From NCBI GenBank assembly GCA_015709205.1, contig JACCQO010000035.1, forward strand, positions 1 to 33,433: a DNA stretch of 33,433 nucleotides, given 5' to 3'. The stretch comes from Desulfovibrionaceae bacterium. GTDB taxonomy: Bacteria > Desulfobacterota > Desulfovibrionia > Desulfovibrionales > Desulfovibrionaceae. A program made the translations under genes and the position numbers. Shown here piece by piece: positions 15,963-24,096 of this stretch. The number at the start of each line of letters is the position of its first letter. Position 1 is the first letter of the stretch. The notes beneath the pieces are model-generated. The model made no database searches. It saw nothing but the letters and a program-made list of their open reading frames with translations, and had not been told where the DNA came from.

Positions 15963-15974
15963 GCAAATATTTGC
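15963..15974. promoter_or_regulatory. Perfect 12-bp palindrome in the A/T-rich island
   Basis: GCAAATATTTGC lies in an A/T-rich stretch about 100 bases upstream of a sigma-54-like element. This is the position expected of an activator site, but no regulator can be assigned. Confidence 0.35.
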
Positions 15975-16072
15975 CGAACCAAAAGCATCGCGGTGCCGCC
16001 CCGGCGTAGATTCTTTCCTACAACACTCTGCAATCACTGTGAGAAAAAATAATCTTCCACCCACCCCGGCCT

Positions 16073-16088
16073 TGGCATGGGCTTCGCA
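16073..16088 (+). promoter_or_regulatory. Sigma-54-like promoter element
   Basis: TGGCATGGGCTTCGCA compared with the consensus TGGCACG-N4-TTGCW. The invariant GG and GC are at the right distance; there are two mismatches. It could drive the ncRNA candidate or the distant acyltransferase gene. Confidence 0.3.
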
Positions 16089-16099
16089 ATATTCCAGAC

Positions 16100-16294
16100 G
16101 ACACTGACGGATTGCAGGCTCCTCCGCTCCGCCCGTCCGGCCGCAGCCTGACCTGGCAACGTGCCTCCAGGTGAGTTCCCCGACGCGGTCGGACGGGCGG
16201 AAACAGAAATTTCCCAAACGGCAGCCTCAGACTTGCCACTCCCTACCCATAGCGCCTGGCCCCGCCCTTCCCCGAGGGCGGGGCCGCCTCTTTT
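16100..16294 (+). ncRNA. Candidate structured transcript
   Basis: From the predicted sigma-54 start near 16100, CCGCCCGTCCG (16129-16139) pairs perfectly with CGGACGGGCGG (16190-16200), enclosing a smaller CCTGG/CCAGG stem. A 10-bp hairpin GGCCCCGCCC/GGGCGGGGCC (16258-16285) then precedes CCTCTTTTC. No open frame with a ribosome site is present. This is structural inference only. Confidence 0.2.
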
Positions 16295-16409
16295 CGAAAT
16301 CCACGGACCCGCGCCGCCCGTCTCCGCTTCCCGGCCCCCCTCCGTATTCCGCCACTCCGGGCCGAAGCGCCGCATCGGTTCCTCCCCGTTGCCGCTCCGC
16401 CTCGACAGG

Positions 16410-16455
16410 CATCCGCCCGGCGGGCATCCGTCCTGCAGACATCCGCCCGGCGGGC
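16410..16455. repeat. 16-bp direct repeat
   Basis: CATCCGCCCGGCGGGC occurs at 16410-16425 and again at 16440-16455. Each copy contains a short GCCCG/CGGGC inverted repeat. Confidence 0.7.
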
Positions 16456-16931
16456 CAGCTTCCTGTCCGCGGTTTTCATTGCCTTTTCACCGATCCGACA
16501 CCGTCCCGTCACACCCCGCCGCCCCCGGGCGGCTATAGACCATCCATGAGTTGGGCCTGCAACCGGCGCTCCTGGCCGGTCGGCCGAAACCCTTCCCAAC
16601 CCTCCCCATTTCGCGTATGAAACAGCAAGTCCGCATGCCTGACGTGAACTACCGGATCGAGGAATTGACCGCCGCAGCGACGCTCGGCAACGGCACGACC
16701 CAAGCGGCTCTTGCCGCTCCGGCCCAGGCAATCCTGGCCGCCTCCGCCCCGATCGTCGAAACGGCGTCCGCCGCCGGAGCCATGACGGTTCCGCTGCACG
16801 GCACGGCACCGCACCTCGGTGCGGACGCCCATCCGGCCCTTGGCGCCGGAGGTATCGCGCAGCGCGCCGCCCGCCACGCGGGCCGCCGGCGAAACAGCGC
16901 GTGCCGCTCCGCGGCATGCCGGGAAGACCAG

Positions 16932-18812
16932 ATGGAACAGCGCCAGCTCGTGGTTCTCGACACGCAGGGAATGGGCCCGGTGCGACGAGCCCTGACCCTT
17001 CTCGCCTTCAAGCCCGTCAGCGCCCTTCTGGGCATCGCGCCCCTCAACGCCCGCTACAGCGCCGTCGCCGCCCTCGGCGCCCCCGACCCCATCGCCTTCA
17101 TGGATGGCGTGCTGCGCGTCTTCGGCGTGAACTACGACATCGCGGGCGAGGGGCTGGAGCGCATCCCGGCCGAAGGCCCGGCCGTGGTCGTGGCCAACCA
17201 TCCCTACGGCGGCATCGAGGGCATCATCATGGCCTCGCTGCTCGGCCGCGTGCGCCGGGACGTGAAGATCATGGCCACCCGGATGCTCAAGTGCATCCCG
17301 GAAATCAGCGACATGATCATCCACGTGGACAATTTCGGCGGTGACGACGCCCAGAAGAAGAACATCCGCCCGCTCAAGGAGGCCCTGCGCCACCTGAAGA
17401 ACGGCGGCATCCTCGCCGTGTTCCCGGCGGGCGAGGTCTCCTCCCTGAACCTGGCCACGCGCACCGTGCTCGACCCGGCCTGGTCCCCGACCATTGGCCG
17501 CATCGTGCGCCGCACCAAGGCCCCGGTGCTCCCGGTCTTCTTCCAGGGGCGCAACGGCCCGCTCTTCCAGATGCTCGGCCTGATGCACCCGCGGCTGCGC
17601 ACGGCCCTGCTGCCGCGCGAGCTGCTCAACAAGCAGGGCCGCACCATCCGCCTGACCGTCGGCGGCTGCATCCCGCCGCGCTCCCTGGAGCGGCTGGAAA
17701 GCGACGAGGCCTGCATCGAATACCTTCGCCTGCGCACCTACATGCTGCGCGACCGCTCGACCACGCGCGCCCGGTTCACCCTGGCCGCGAGCCGCAAGGA
17801 GGCACTGCCCGCGCCCTGTGCCGAGGAGCAACCCCTGGCCGCCGGGCCGGGCGCGGCGGTGATCGCTGCGGAGATCGCGGCCCTGGACGAGGACTGCCGC
17901 CTGCTGCGGAGCGGCGACTACGACGTGCTCATGGCCCCCAGCGCCGCCATTCCCCAGACCCTGCGCGAAATCGGCCGGCTGCGCGAGATGACCTTCCGCT
18001 CCGTGGGCGAGGGCACGGGCAAGGAACTGGACCTGGACCGCTTCGACCAGTACTACCGCCACCTCTTCGTCTGGGACCGCGCCGAGCGCCGCATCGTGGG
18101 TGCGTACCGCGTGGGCTTCGCCGACGAGATCATCGCCGAGCACGGGGTCAAGGGCCTCTACACCTCCACGCTCTTCAAGTTCAAGCCCGGCCTGTTCGGC
18201 CAGATGGGCAAGGCCCTGGAGATGGGCCGCTCCTTCGTGCGCCCGGAATACCAGAAGAACTACGCCCCGCTCCTGCTGCTCTGGAAGGGCATCGCCCGCG
18301 TGGTGCTGCGCAATCCGCAGTACAGCGTGCTCTTCGGCCCGGTGTCCATCTCCAACGACTACTCGGCCACCTCCAAGGAACTCATCGTCCGCCACCTGCG
18401 CGCGCACAACCGCATCGAATCCCTCTCGCGCCTGGTCAAGCCCAAGACGCCGCCCAAGCTCAAGACCCTCAAACGCCACGAGGTGCGCCAGTTCCAGTCC
18501 ACCTTCGACACCATCGACGACGTGACCGCGGTCATCGGCGACATCGAGACCGAGATCAAGGGCATTCCGGTGCTCCTGCGCCAGTACCTCAAGCTCGGCG
18601 GCAAGGTGCTCGGCTTCAACGTGGACCCGGACTTCAACGACTGCCTGGACGGCCTGCTGGTGGTCGACCTGCTCCAGACCGACCCCAAGGTGCTGCGCCA
18701 CTACATGGGCGCGGAGGGCGCGGACAACTTCCTGGAATACCACGAGGACGCCGCCGCGCGGACCCTCCTGGCCGGGGACGGCGAAACCCAGACCGCCACG
18801 GCCCTGCGCTGA
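16932..18812 (+). CDS. OlsF-like bifunctional acyltransferase for ornithine-lipid synthesis
   Basis: A protein of about 626 residues in two parts. The N-terminal half is a PlsC-type acyltransferase with the NHPYGG block (catalytic His 90) and FPAGEVS (164-170), which should O-acylate a lyso-lipid. The C-terminal half (from about 345) is an OlsB/hemolysin-type N-acyltransferase: LREMTFRSVGEGTGKELD, then VGAYRVG and EMGRSFV. Known of the family: OlsF fuses the two steps of ornithine-lipid synthesis in this same order. The product would be a phosphorus-free membrane lipid. Start is uncertain. I chose the ATG at 16932 (GGGAAG five bases upstream, sequence then becomes family-like), but the frame is open back to ATGs at 16617 and 16551, adding an Ala-rich, unrecognised leader. 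Confidence 0.8.
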   Translation: MEQRQLVVLDTQGMGPVRRALTLLAFKPVSALLGIAPLNARYSAVAALGAPDPIAFMDGVLRVFGVNYDIAGEGLERIPAEGPAVVVANHPYGGIEGIIMASLLGRVRRDVKIMATRMLKCIPEISDMIIHVDNFGGDDAQKKNIRPLKEALRHLKNGGILAVFPAGEVSSLNLATRTVLDPAWSPTIGRIVRRTKAPVLPVFFQGRNGPLFQMLGLMHPRLRTALLPRELLNKQGRTIRLTVGGCIPPRSLERLESDEACIEYLRLRTYMLRDRSTTRARFTLAASRKEALPAPCAEEQPLAAGPGAAVIAAEIAALDEDCRLLRSGDYDVLMAPSAAIPQTLREIGRLREMTFRSVGEGTGKELDLDRFDQYYRHLFVWDRAERRIVGAYRVGFADEIIAEHGVKGLYTSTLFKFKPGLFGQMGKALEMGRSFVRPEYQKNYAPLLLLWKGIARVVLRNPQYSVLFGPVSISNDYSATSKELIVRHLRAHNRIESLSRLVKPKTPPKLKTLKRHEVRQFQSTFDTIDDVTAVIGDIETEIKGIPVLLRQYLKLGGKVLGFNVDPDFNDCLDGLLVVDLLQTDPKVLRHYMGAEGADNFLEYHEDAAARTLLAGDGETQTATALR

Positions 18813-18852
18813 TTCCCCGGGCCGGACGGCCCTTCCCGCTTCGCGTTCTTCC

Positions 18853-18880
18853 GACGCCCGCTCCGGCGGGCGTCTTGCGT
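18853..18880 (+). terminator. Weak terminator-like hairpin after the acyltransferase
   Basis: GACGCCCGC pairs with GCGGGCGTC around TCCG and is followed by TTGCGTT, a poor T run. It lies about 40 bases after the stop. Confidence 0.4.
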
Positions 18881-18948
18881 TGGCCCGGGCCTTGGGCGCG
18901 GCAGCGGATTCGGCCGAAGCCCCCCTCCCCCTGGCCTTTTCGCGCCGT

Positions 18949-19002
18949 CCCCTGACCCATTCCTGTCCCCTGACCCATTCCTGTCTCACGACACATTCCT
19001 GG
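18949..19002. repeat. 18-bp tandem repeat
   Basis: Two perfect copies of CCCCTGACCCATTCCTGT (18949-18966, 18967-18984) and a degraded third. There is no known function. Confidence 0.75.
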
Positions 19003-19136
19003 GCCTTGCCGCCTCCCGGTGTCGTCCCCGCGCGACGTGGGGGTGGGGTTCCGCAACGCGGGCCTGCACCGCATCGCCCTTGCGCGGGCGACGCAGGGTG
19101 TGGGGACAGGGAACCACCCTCTCGAGCCACAACCAC

Positions 19137-19159
19137 TTGAATTTAAAATTTGTTTTCAA
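19137..19159. promoter_or_regulatory. Possible distal Fur-like site
   Basis: A 23-bp A/T-rich element bounded by TTGA and TTCAA with the same overall spacing as the proximal Fur box at 19330, about 190 bases further upstream. The middle is less symmetrical. Confidence 0.3.
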
Positions 19160-19329
19160 ATAAGCAGTCTGTTTGCCGACAATGGCCCCTTCCTGCGGGC
19201 AAGCGGCGAACCCGGCGCCGTGGGTGCCCATGCCGCTTCCCGGTCCCAATCGCAAAATTTTTTGCAACGGCGAAAGCGTATCATGCTAGATTCAAAAGAT
19301 AATTATCCAGAACAGGCTTGGGCATTTAG

Positions 19330-20365
<1,036 letters not shown>

Positions 20366-20423
20366 CACGGGTTCGGGCCGCATCTTCGGGCGGACAGGTC
20401 CGGCGACGTTGCGCGGCGCTCCC

Positions 20424-20462
20424 GAGGCCCGGCCATCTCCCCGATGGCCGGGCCTCCTTGTG
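20424..20462 (+). terminator. Terminator hairpin after flavodoxin
   Basis: A perfect 13-bp stem, GAGGCCCGGCCAT with ATGGCCGGGCCTC, and a 7-base loop, followed by CTTGT. The T run is short. Confidence 0.55.
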
Positions 20463-20496
20463 GTGGGCGCCGCCCGCCTGCATTTCCTGGGGCACG

Positions 20497-20529
20497 AAAA
20501 AAGGGCGCGCCCCGCAAGGGAGCGCGCCC
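20497..20529 (-). terminator. Rho-independent terminator of the 25-residue gene
   Basis: GGGCGCGC pairs with GCGCGCCC around an 11-base loop. On the minus strand it is followed by six T. It begins about 25 bases after the stop of the small gene. Confidence 0.75.
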
Positions 20530-20554
20530 GCGAAAAAAACGGCCGACTCGGCGG

Positions 20555-20632
20555 CTAGCAGCTGGTCCGCTTGATGTAGATCAGGCCGACGGCCACGGCG
20601 GCGCAGCCCAGGAAGAAGAACAGCCAGGACAT
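20555..20632 (-). CDS. 25-residue single-helix membrane microprotein
   Basis: The product is MSWLFFFLGCAAVAVGLIYI followed by KRTSC. One hydrophobic helix of about 19 residues ends in a positive patch, so the N-terminus would face the periplasm and the short basic tail the cytoplasm. Two cysteines are present (C10, C25). AAAGGAG is seven bases before the ATG and a good terminator follows the stop, so it has the signals of a real gene despite its size. Such proteins often regulate or stabilise a larger membrane partner, and none is identifiable here. Confidence 0.65.
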   Translation of the reverse strand: MSWLFFFLGCAAVAVGLIYIKRTSC

Positions 20633-20793
20633 GTTCGTGCTCCTTTGTTCAGAAAACCCACGGGTCGCCCGAGCCGGGCGCCCTGCTCCCGATCCCTGCC
20701 AAGTTCCCGAACCAGTACGCGAAAACAGGGACCGTGGCAAGGCGACGGTCACTCCGCGTCCTCGGTTGCCGGGCCCCGTCCGGCCGCCGCGCC

Positions 20794-20847
20794 GCATCGG
20801 GTGCATCGGGCGCATCCGGCGCATCGGGTGCATCGGGCGCATCGGGC
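20794..20847. repeat. Six tandem copies of a 9-bp unit
   Basis: GCATCGGG(T/C) is repeated six times in phase (20794-20847) with one variant copy, GCATCCGGC. It lies in the 293-base gap between the 44- and 25-residue genes, which otherwise shows no gene. Any reading frame through it gives Pro-Asp-Ala or Gly-Ile-Arg-type repeats without a ribosome site. Confidence 0.85.
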
Positions 20848-20925
20848 GGCTGCGGCAGGGTTCGGGCGCGGGACCGCATTCTCCGACATGCCCGCGTTCC
20901 CCAAACGCCCAAGACCGGCAAGCCC

Positions 20926-21060
20926 TCAATGGCACCGGCAGTAGATCATCGCCCCCCAGCAATCCGTCGCCGAATCGGCGGTTGCGTCGCCGATGGCGAA
21001 CAGGCCGATGCACGCCCCCAGCAGCACGGTCCCCACCACCATCACAAGCATGCTTCGCAT
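20926..21060 (-). CDS. 44-residue exported Cys-rich microprotein
   Basis: The N-terminal 28 residues are a signal peptide or anchor (MRSMLVMVVGTVLLGACIGL, then FAIGDATA). The tail is DSATDCWGAMIYCRCH, with three cysteines and a terminal His in eleven residues, suggesting disulfides or metal binding outside the cytoplasm. LGAC at 14-17 could alternatively be a lipobox, giving a 28-residue lipopeptide. AAGGAG lies nine bases before the ATG. A sigma-54-type promoter lies about 120 bases upstream. I do not recognise the family. Confidence 0.62.
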   Translation of the reverse strand: MRSMLVMVVGTVLLGACIGLFAIGDATADSATDCWGAMIYCRCH

Positions 21061-21363
21061 CCTATGCCGCTCCTTCCCGTTCCGTCGTTTCCCGGAACCG
21101 ACGCCGCCGGGCCGACAGGAGGACGAGGCGGGAACACCCCGCCGGTGCGCCTTGCCGTCCTCCGGCATGGGCACCGCTGCATGGGCCGTGCCAGACCAGC
21201 ATGGCGATAAATCACATGGAAATTCAGCAAGAAGAAAGATACGTGGCGGCCATGCCGCCACTGATGTTGGCGACAACGCGCGGCGCAGAAAGGCGGTATC
21301 GGGGAGAGGCGGCGGTTGAGCGAGAGCGAGGGGGCGACGCAGGGGGCGACGCCAGGGAGCCTG
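21061..21363. other. Gene-free regulatory region of the 44-residue gene
   Basis: There is no gene. It holds the sigma-54-like promoter (21178-21193) and, upstream of it, a perfect inverted repeat GTGGCGGC-CAT-GCCGCCAC at 21243-21261. A shorter GTTG-N4-CAAC at 21266-21277 could also be an activator site. Confidence 0.5.
21178..21193 (-). promoter_or_regulatory. Sigma-54 promoter of the 44-residue gene
   Basis: Minus strand TGGCACGGCCCATGCA against the consensus TGGCACG-N4-TTGCW: only the first base of the -12 box differs, and spacing is exact. Confidence 0.6.
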
Positions 21364-22125
21364 TCAGGGAGCTACGTCGGGGTGGGAGGGGGTGGCGGCC
21401 AGTGCCGCGAATCCGGCCCGGGCCTCGGCCACGAAGCGGCGCACCAGGGCCGCGTCCTTGCGGCCGTCCGGCCCTTCCAGGCCGGTGTGCGCGTCCACGC
21501 CCGCCGGGCGCGCCGCGGCGATGGCCCGGCGCACGTTCGCCGGGTTCAGGCCGCCCGCCAGGATCAACGGACGGGGCGAACCGGCGGCCAGCACGCGGCT
21601 CACGGCCCAATCGTGGGTCCTGCCCGTGGCCCCGTCCGCGCCCGTGGCCGGGTCGTGGGTGTCGGTGATGAAGGCGTCCACGAACGGCGCGGCCGCGTCG
21701 CGCAGGGCCGCAAGCGCCTCCACCGCGTCCGCCGCCCGGCCCTCGCCGCGCACCACCAGGCTCTTGATCACGAACAGCCCGGGGGCCAGCCCGCGCAGCC
21801 GCGCCAGGGCCGAGGGCGGAACCGGCCCGTGCAACTGCACCGCGCGCACGGCCAGAAAGCGGCACAGGGCCGCGATCTCGTCGGGGTCGTCCAGATAGGT
21901 GATGCACACTCCGGCCACGGACGCGGGCAACGCGGCAAAGACCGCGGCGGCCTCGGCCTCGGAAAGGTCCTCGCGGTGCACGGGCAGGCGCAGGGGAATG
22001 CCCACCGCGTCCACGCCCTCCTCCGCGAGCAGGAGCGCCTCGGCCGCGTCGTGCACCCCGGCGACCTGAATCAGGCCCGAAAAGCACCGCCCCTGCAAGC
22101 GCAGCCCTAAGGGCGCCGCGCTCAC
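21364..22125 (-). CDS. Phosphoribosylanthranilate-isomerase-like (TrpF-fold) protein lacking the catalytic cysteine
   Basis: A 253-residue TIM-barrel protein related to TrpF: VQLHG at 96-100, ILAGGLNPANV at 188-198, GVDAHTGLEGPDGRKD at 209-224. In TrpF the N-terminal K-I-C-G carries the catalytic cysteine. Here the matching residues are Q20-V21-A22-G23, so that cysteine is Ala. The second catalytic residue, Asp, seems kept (D155). It may therefore do something other than tryptophan synthesis. It starts with GTG at 22125, overlapping the stop of the ABC ATPase gene as GTGA, so the two are translationally coupled and probably work together. No trp gene is nearby. Confidence 0.72.
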   Translation of the reverse strand: MSAAPLGLRLQGRCFSGLIQVAGVHDAAEALLLAEEGVDAVGIPLRLPVHREDLSEAEAAAVFAALPASVAGVCITYLDDPDEIAALCRFLAVRAVQLHGPVPPSALARLRGLAPGLFVIKSLVVRGEGRAADAVEALAALRDAAAPFVDAFITDTHDPATGADGATGRTHDWAVSRVLAAGSPRPLILAGGLNPANVRRAIAAARPAGVDAHTGLEGPDGRKDAALVRRFVAEARAGFAALAATPSHPDVAP

Positions 22126-23822
22126 GAGGCCGCCCCGTCCGCGCCCATCCCGTTCGGAGCGTCCCCGGCCCGGCCCCCGCTCGCGGGGTGCTCGTGGGCG
22201 ATGGCGGCGATGCGGCCGTTTTCCAGGCGCAGCACATGGTCGATCTCCGGAATCAGCTCGTCCGGATGGTGGGTGACGAAGACCATGGCCGCGCCCTGGC
22301 GCGCCAAGCCCGAGAGCGTGGCCAAAAATGCTTCGCGCGAGGGCGCGTCCAGGCCGGAGCACGGCTCGTCGAGCACCAGCAGGTCCGGCCCGGCCACGGC
22401 CGCGCGGGCGAGCAGCAGGCGGCGCATCTGGCCGTAGGAGAGCGCGGCGATGGGCCGCCCGGCCAGGTCCGCAAGGCCGAAATGCTCCAGCCAGCGGGCC
22501 ACGGCCGCGTGCTGGGCCTCGGTGGCCCGCTCCACCAGCGGATAGAGCCCCCGGGACGCGAAAAAGCCCGAGAGCACCAGTTCCGCGCCCGTGAGCGGCT
22601 GCACGTAGGCGGCCTGCAGCGCGGCGGACACGTAGCCCATGCGCTTCTGCACCGCGCGCAGCTCGCCGCCCTGCACGCCGAAATGGCGCACCATGCCGCC
22701 CAGGGCCGGGCGCAGGTCGCCGAGCACCAGGCCGCAGAGCGTGGACTTGCCCGCGCCGTTGGGCCCGAGCACGGCCCAGCGCTCGCCCGGACGCACGGTC
22801 CAGTTGATGCGCGTGAGCACGCGCCTGCGCTCCAGGTACACGTCCGCGTCCACGATCTCCACCAGGGGCGTGCGCCCCAGGGCGCGGCGCACCTCGACCG
22901 ACGGCGGTTCCGGCCCGCGCCGCTCCTCCCGGCCGCGTTGCGGCGGGCGGATCTGCGCCCGCGCCCAATCCCGAGCCGCCATGTCGCCCGTCACGCCCTG
23001 CAGCCCCGGGGAACAGGCTCCGGCCGTCCCCCAGCCCCCGGTCGGCACGGCGGAGCCGCCCGATGCGGAAATGGGCGCAAAGACGCGCTCCACCGCGCCG
23101 GCCACCGCGCCCGCGTAAAGCAGGGTCGAGCCGCCGCCGCACGCGCGCGGGCCCACGACCAGCCCCTGGTCCACGCACGCGGGAATCTCCTCGGCGCGGT
23201 GCGTGGCGAAGAGCAGGGCCACGGGCGGGTCGGCCGCGGCCAGCCGCTCCACCGTGGCCAGCACCTCGGCGCGCGCCGCCTCGTCCAGCCCGTCGCAGAC
23301 CTCGTCCAGGAGCAGGGCCGCCGGGTCCGAGGCCAGGGCCCGGGCGATGAGCACGCGGCGCATCTGGCCCTGGCTCATGGAGAGCACGGGCATGCGCCGG
23401 AGCGCCTCCAGCCCGAGCAGTTCCATGGCCCGCTGCGCCCGGCGGAGCTCGTCCGGCCCGGGCGGCTCGTAGAGCAGCGGCGTGTCGCAGACCCCGGAGA
23501 GCACCACGGTCTCGCCGTCCACCCGCCATTCGTTGCGCGCGTAGCCCTGCTGCAGTTCCGCGGAGACCAGGGCCAGCCGCCGCCGCACGCCGATGGGCGA
23601 GACCGAGGGCGCGCCGTCCAGGTGGTAGAGGCGCACGCCGCCCCGGCCCTGGTCCGGCCAGGCGTCGCCGCGCACCAGCCGCAGGAAGGTGGACTTGCCC
23701 GCGCCGTTGGGCCCGAGCACGGCCCAGCGCGCGCCGCGCTCCAGGGTCCAGGTGATGTGCTCCAGGATGCGGTGGCCGCACTGCCCGAAGCAGACGTCTT
23801 CCATGGTCACGATGGGTTGCAT
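22122..23822 (-). CDS. ModF-like protein with two ABC ATPase domains
   Basis: A 566-residue soluble protein with two ATP-binding cassettes. The first has Walker A GPNGAGKST (37-45), signature LSMSQGQ (147-153) and Walker B LLLDEVCDGLD (170-180). The second has GPNGAGKST (353-361), LSYGQ (461-465) and LLVLDEPCSGLD (481-492). The 100-residue linker (about 230-320) is low complexity. There are no membrane segments. The arrangement matches ModF/PhrA, associated with molybdate genes in other bacteria, but function is poorly known and no modABC is in the window. Start at the ATG at 23822 with GGAG six bases upstream. It is coupled to the TrpF-like gene. Confidence 0.78.
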   Translation of the reverse strand: MQPIVTMEDVCFGQCGHRILEHITWTLERGARWAVLGPNGAGKSTFLRLVRGDAWPDQGRGGVRLYHLDGAPSVSPIGVRRRLALVSAELQQGYARNEWRVDGETVVLSGVCDTPLLYEPPGPDELRRAQRAMELLGLEALRRMPVLSMSQGQMRRVLIARALASDPAALLLDEVCDGLDEAARAEVLATVERLAAADPPVALLFATHRAEEIPACVDQGLVVGPRACGGGSTLLYAGAVAGAVERVFAPISASGGSAVPTGGWGTAGACSPGLQGVTGDMAARDWARAQIRPPQRGREERRGPEPPSVEVRRALGRTPLVEIVDADVYLERRRVLTRINWTVRPGERWAVLGPNGAGKSTLCGLVLGDLRPALGGMVRHFGVQGGELRAVQKRMGYVSAALQAAYVQPLTGAELVLSGFFASRGLYPLVERATEAQHAAVARWLEHFGLADLAGRPIAALSYGQMRRLLLARAAVAGPDLLVLDEPCSGLDAPSREAFLATLSGLARQGAAMVFVTHHPDELIPEIDHVLRLENGRIAAIAHEHPASGGRAGDAPNGMGADGAAS

Positions 23823-23970
23823 GCAATTCTCCGTTCTACCGGCCCCGCCGCCCAAGGCGCAGGTCGCCACGGCCGCACGGTACGCCAAAGGCGCGCGCCT
23901 GAAAACAGCCGCCGCGCCCCCGCCCCGGCCGCCGCATGTCCCGCGCCACAAAAATCGCGCCCGCCGCCGG

Positions 23971-23998
23971 TTGACGCGGACCGCGCGCGACCTATATT
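23971..23998 (+). promoter_or_regulatory. Sigma-70 promoter of htpX
   Basis: TTGACG, 16-base spacer, TATATT: five of six matches in each box. Predicted leader is about 92 bases. Confidence 0.65.
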
Positions 23999-24096
23999 CC
24001 TTGCACGACGGGCCCGGCCGGGCCCGCTTCCGCGCCGCGGCGGCGTTTGCAGCAACCGCTCACCACACGACGCGCTCATCCGCAAAGGAAACGACC

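Larger units (their letters stand above)
15418..16931. other. 1.5-kb stretch without a convincing gene
   Basis: 15418-15920 is strongly C-rich and its open frames are Arg/Pro/Ala-rich in all registers, with no ribosome site. 15925-16060 is a sharp A/T-rich island. After it come a sigma-54-like element, paired complementary segments and a hairpin with a short T run. 16410-16455 carries a 16-bp direct repeat. 16551-16931 is open in frame with the acyltransferase downstream, but it is Ala-rich and unlike that family, so I treat it as leader or an uncertain extension. Confidence 0.55.

Noticed and set aside
15460-15963. Plus-strand Arg/Pro-rich open frame after the PHP gene
   Set aside because: Low-complexity translation, no start signals, and similar frames in all registers of this C-rich DNA.
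15960-16375. Minus-strand open frames of about 70-110 codons in the A/T-rich island
   Set aside because: No ribosome site and no recognisable domain; they cross the predicted hairpin and promoter elements.
16551-16931. N-terminal extension of the OlsF-like protein
   Set aside because: Open in frame, but Ala-rich, without family motifs or a ribosome site at 16551 or 16617; kept as a possibility in the gene entry only.
20649-20921. Minus-strand frame encoding a (Pro-Asp-Ala)6 protein
   Set aside because: Starts with TTG, has no ribosome site, and is explained by the 9-bp tandem repeat being a multiple of three.
21364-22125. Calling this gene trpF
   Set aside because: The catalytic Cys is replaced by Ala and no tryptophan genes are near, so the symbol would overstate the evidence.
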